This document shows positions 13,850 to 14,873 of a stretch of 14,873 nt of DNA, piece by piece (the first letter of the stretch is position 1; each line of letters starts with the position of its first letter). This DNA is from Actinomycetales bacterium Ga0077552. GTDB lineage: Bacteria; Actinomycetota; Actinomycetes; Actinomycetales; Microbacteriaceae. The DNA lies in the NCBI GenBank assembly GCA_001464255.1, contig LNFD01000165.1:1-14873 (forward strand), given 5' to 3'. The notes beneath the pieces are model-generated. The model was not told the origin of the DNA and did no database searches. It saw nothing but the letters and a program-made list of their open reading frames with translations. The position numbers were made by a program, and so were the translations under genes.

Positions 13850-14788
13850 GTGCACGCCGCGAGCCCCCGTCGACGACCGCGCGCCCTCGTGCTCGCCGTC
13901 GTGGTCGCCCTGCTCGCTCTCGTCGCAGCCGTGCTGATCGCCCGCTGGTGGCGCGACGACCCGGTCGGTGCGGCATTCGTCGCCGCGTACCCGGGCTCGG
14001 TCGCTCCCCCGGCGGGCACGCCCACGGGCTTCCCGGCCTGGCTCAGCTGGACGCACGCGCTCAACGCCTTCTTCCTGCTCTTCATCGTGAGCTCGGCCCT
14101 GCACCTGCGCGCGGGCACGCGCCCGCCCGCCTTCGTGACGCGCCGCAACCGCTGGCCGCGCACCGCGGGCGCGCCGAAGCGCCTCGGCCTGCACACGTGG
14201 TGGCACCTCGTGGTCGTGACGCTGTGGATCGCGACGGGGCTCGTCTACGTCACACTGCTGCTCGTGAGCGGGCACTGGGCGCGCATCGTGCCGACCGAGT
14301 GGTCGGTCATCCCGAACGCCGTCTCAGCGGGGGTGCAGTATCTCTCGCTCGACTGGCCCGCGCACACGAGCTGGGCGTACTACAACGCCCTGCAGGTGCT
14401 GTTCTACGGGGCCACGGTCTTCCTCGCCGCGCCCGTCGCGCTCGCCACGGGGCTGCGGCTGTCTCCCGTGTGGCCGCAGCGGTGGATGCGCAACCACGGC
14501 CCCCTCTCCGACGCCTGGGCGCGGCGCACCCACTCGCTCGTGCTCTGGTTCTACCTGGCCTTCACGGTCGTGCACGTCGGGCTCGTGCTGCTCACCGGCG
14601 CGCGCCGGAACCTTAACGCCATGTACCTCGGCATCGACGACGGCGAGAGCTGGCTCGGCGCCGTCGTGTTCGCCGGCTCGGTCGTCGTCATGGCCGTGGC
14701 GTGGGTGCTGCTGCGCCCGCCCGCGCAGATCGCGATCGCCGAGCGCGTCGCGGATGTGCGGCGCATGCCCGCGGCGCCGCCGCGCTGA
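13850..14788 (+). CDS. Cytochrome b-type membrane protein (cytochrome b/b6 domain)
   Basis: A 312-residue protein with about six membrane segments and His residues placed as in di-haem cytochrome b subunits of formate dehydrogenase/Ni-Fe hydrogenase/thiosulfate-reductase type: LSWTHALNAFFLLF, LGLHTWWHLVVVTLW, RRTHSLVLWFYLAFTVVHVGLVL. These would bind haem in the membrane and pass electrons between quinone and a partner oxidoreductase. The partner is not in the window and would be expected just beyond the right edge, but the hairpin after this gene argues against a same-strand operon. Start GTG at 13850 follows TAGCGT by six bases. Confidence 0.8.
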   Translation: MHAASPRRRPRALVLAVVVALLALVAAVLIARWWRDDPVGAAFVAAYPGSVAPPAGTPTGFPAWLSWTHALNAFFLLFIVSSALHLRAGTRPPAFVTRRNRWPRTAGAPKRLGLHTWWHLVVVTLWIATGLVYVTLLLVSGHWARIVPTEWSVIPNAVSAGVQYLSLDWPAHTSWAYYNALQVLFYGATVFLAAPVALATGLRLSPVWPQRWMRNHGPLSDAWARRTHSLVLWFYLAFTVVHVGLVLLTGARRNLNAMYLGIDDGESWLGAVVFAGSVVVMAVAWVLLRPPAQIAIAERVADVRRMPAAPPR

Positions 14789-14832
14789 CGGCGCCAGATT
14801 CACCCCAAAACGGCCGAACCGCGGTGCTCGAC

Positions 14833-14866
14833 CGCCCTTTTGCCCCAGATCTGGGGAGAAAGGGCG
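14833..14866 (+). terminator. Long hairpin after the cytochrome-b-like gene
   Basis: Outer arms CGCCCTTT and AAAGGGCG (8 bp), a 2x2 internal mismatch, then the 14-bp palindrome CCCCAGATCTGGGG. It begins 44 nt past the stop codon. It is symmetric enough to work in both directions, though no T-tract is present within the window. Confidence 0.65.
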
Positions 14867-14873
14867 CTAGAGG

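Overview
The window (about 70% G+C or higher by eye) looks like a chromosomal piece of a high-GC actinobacterium, most likely a Microbacteriaceae-type organism. This is inferred from the codon bias, the FHA/PP2C/Ser-Thr kinase/giant Ig-like protein locus, and the many genes with a TANNNT box six bases before the start codon (leaderless style). No mobile element, CRISPR array, rRNA or origin was seen.

Region 1 (1-6400, all minus strand) is a phospho-signalling locus. In transcription order it holds a PP2C phosphatase, an FHA-domain protein, a membrane Ser/Thr kinase with an extracytoplasmic domain, an FHA protein with a C-terminal DNA-binding-like domain, and then, after a promoter region, a large membrane-anchored protein with Ig/cadherin-like repeats that runs off the left edge. 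The first four genes are joined by TGATG stop/start overlaps. The upstream regions of the operon and of the Ig-like gene share an 18-bp near-palindrome (16/18 identical) followed by a matching -10-like box at almost the same distance. This suggests one regulator for both.

Region 2 (6400-8200, minus) holds a TerC-family membrane protein, a small lipoprotein, and tRNA-Glu(CTC) with a clear promoter and terminator. Region 3 (8200-10180) holds a lipid (diacylglycerol-type) kinase and a CsoR/RcnR-family regulator with a textbook operator inside its own promoter; a metallo-beta-lactamase-fold protein diverges from the regulator. Region 4 (10176-11860, minus) is a MerR-family regulator translationally coupled to a multi-spanning membrane protein, driven by a MerR-type 19-bp-spacer promoter. 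Region 5 (11894-14873) has a glycerate kinase (plus), tRNA-Gln(CTG) (minus), a single-pass membrane protein (minus) and a cytochrome-b-like membrane protein (plus); the last two diverge from start codons only 17 bp apart.

Four genes (PP2C, FHA, kinase, MerR-linked membrane protein) each contain one apparent frameshift with well-preserved sequence on both sides. The coordinates given span the whole restored gene. Indel errors in the assembly are the simplest explanation, but real lesions cannot be excluded from sequence alone.
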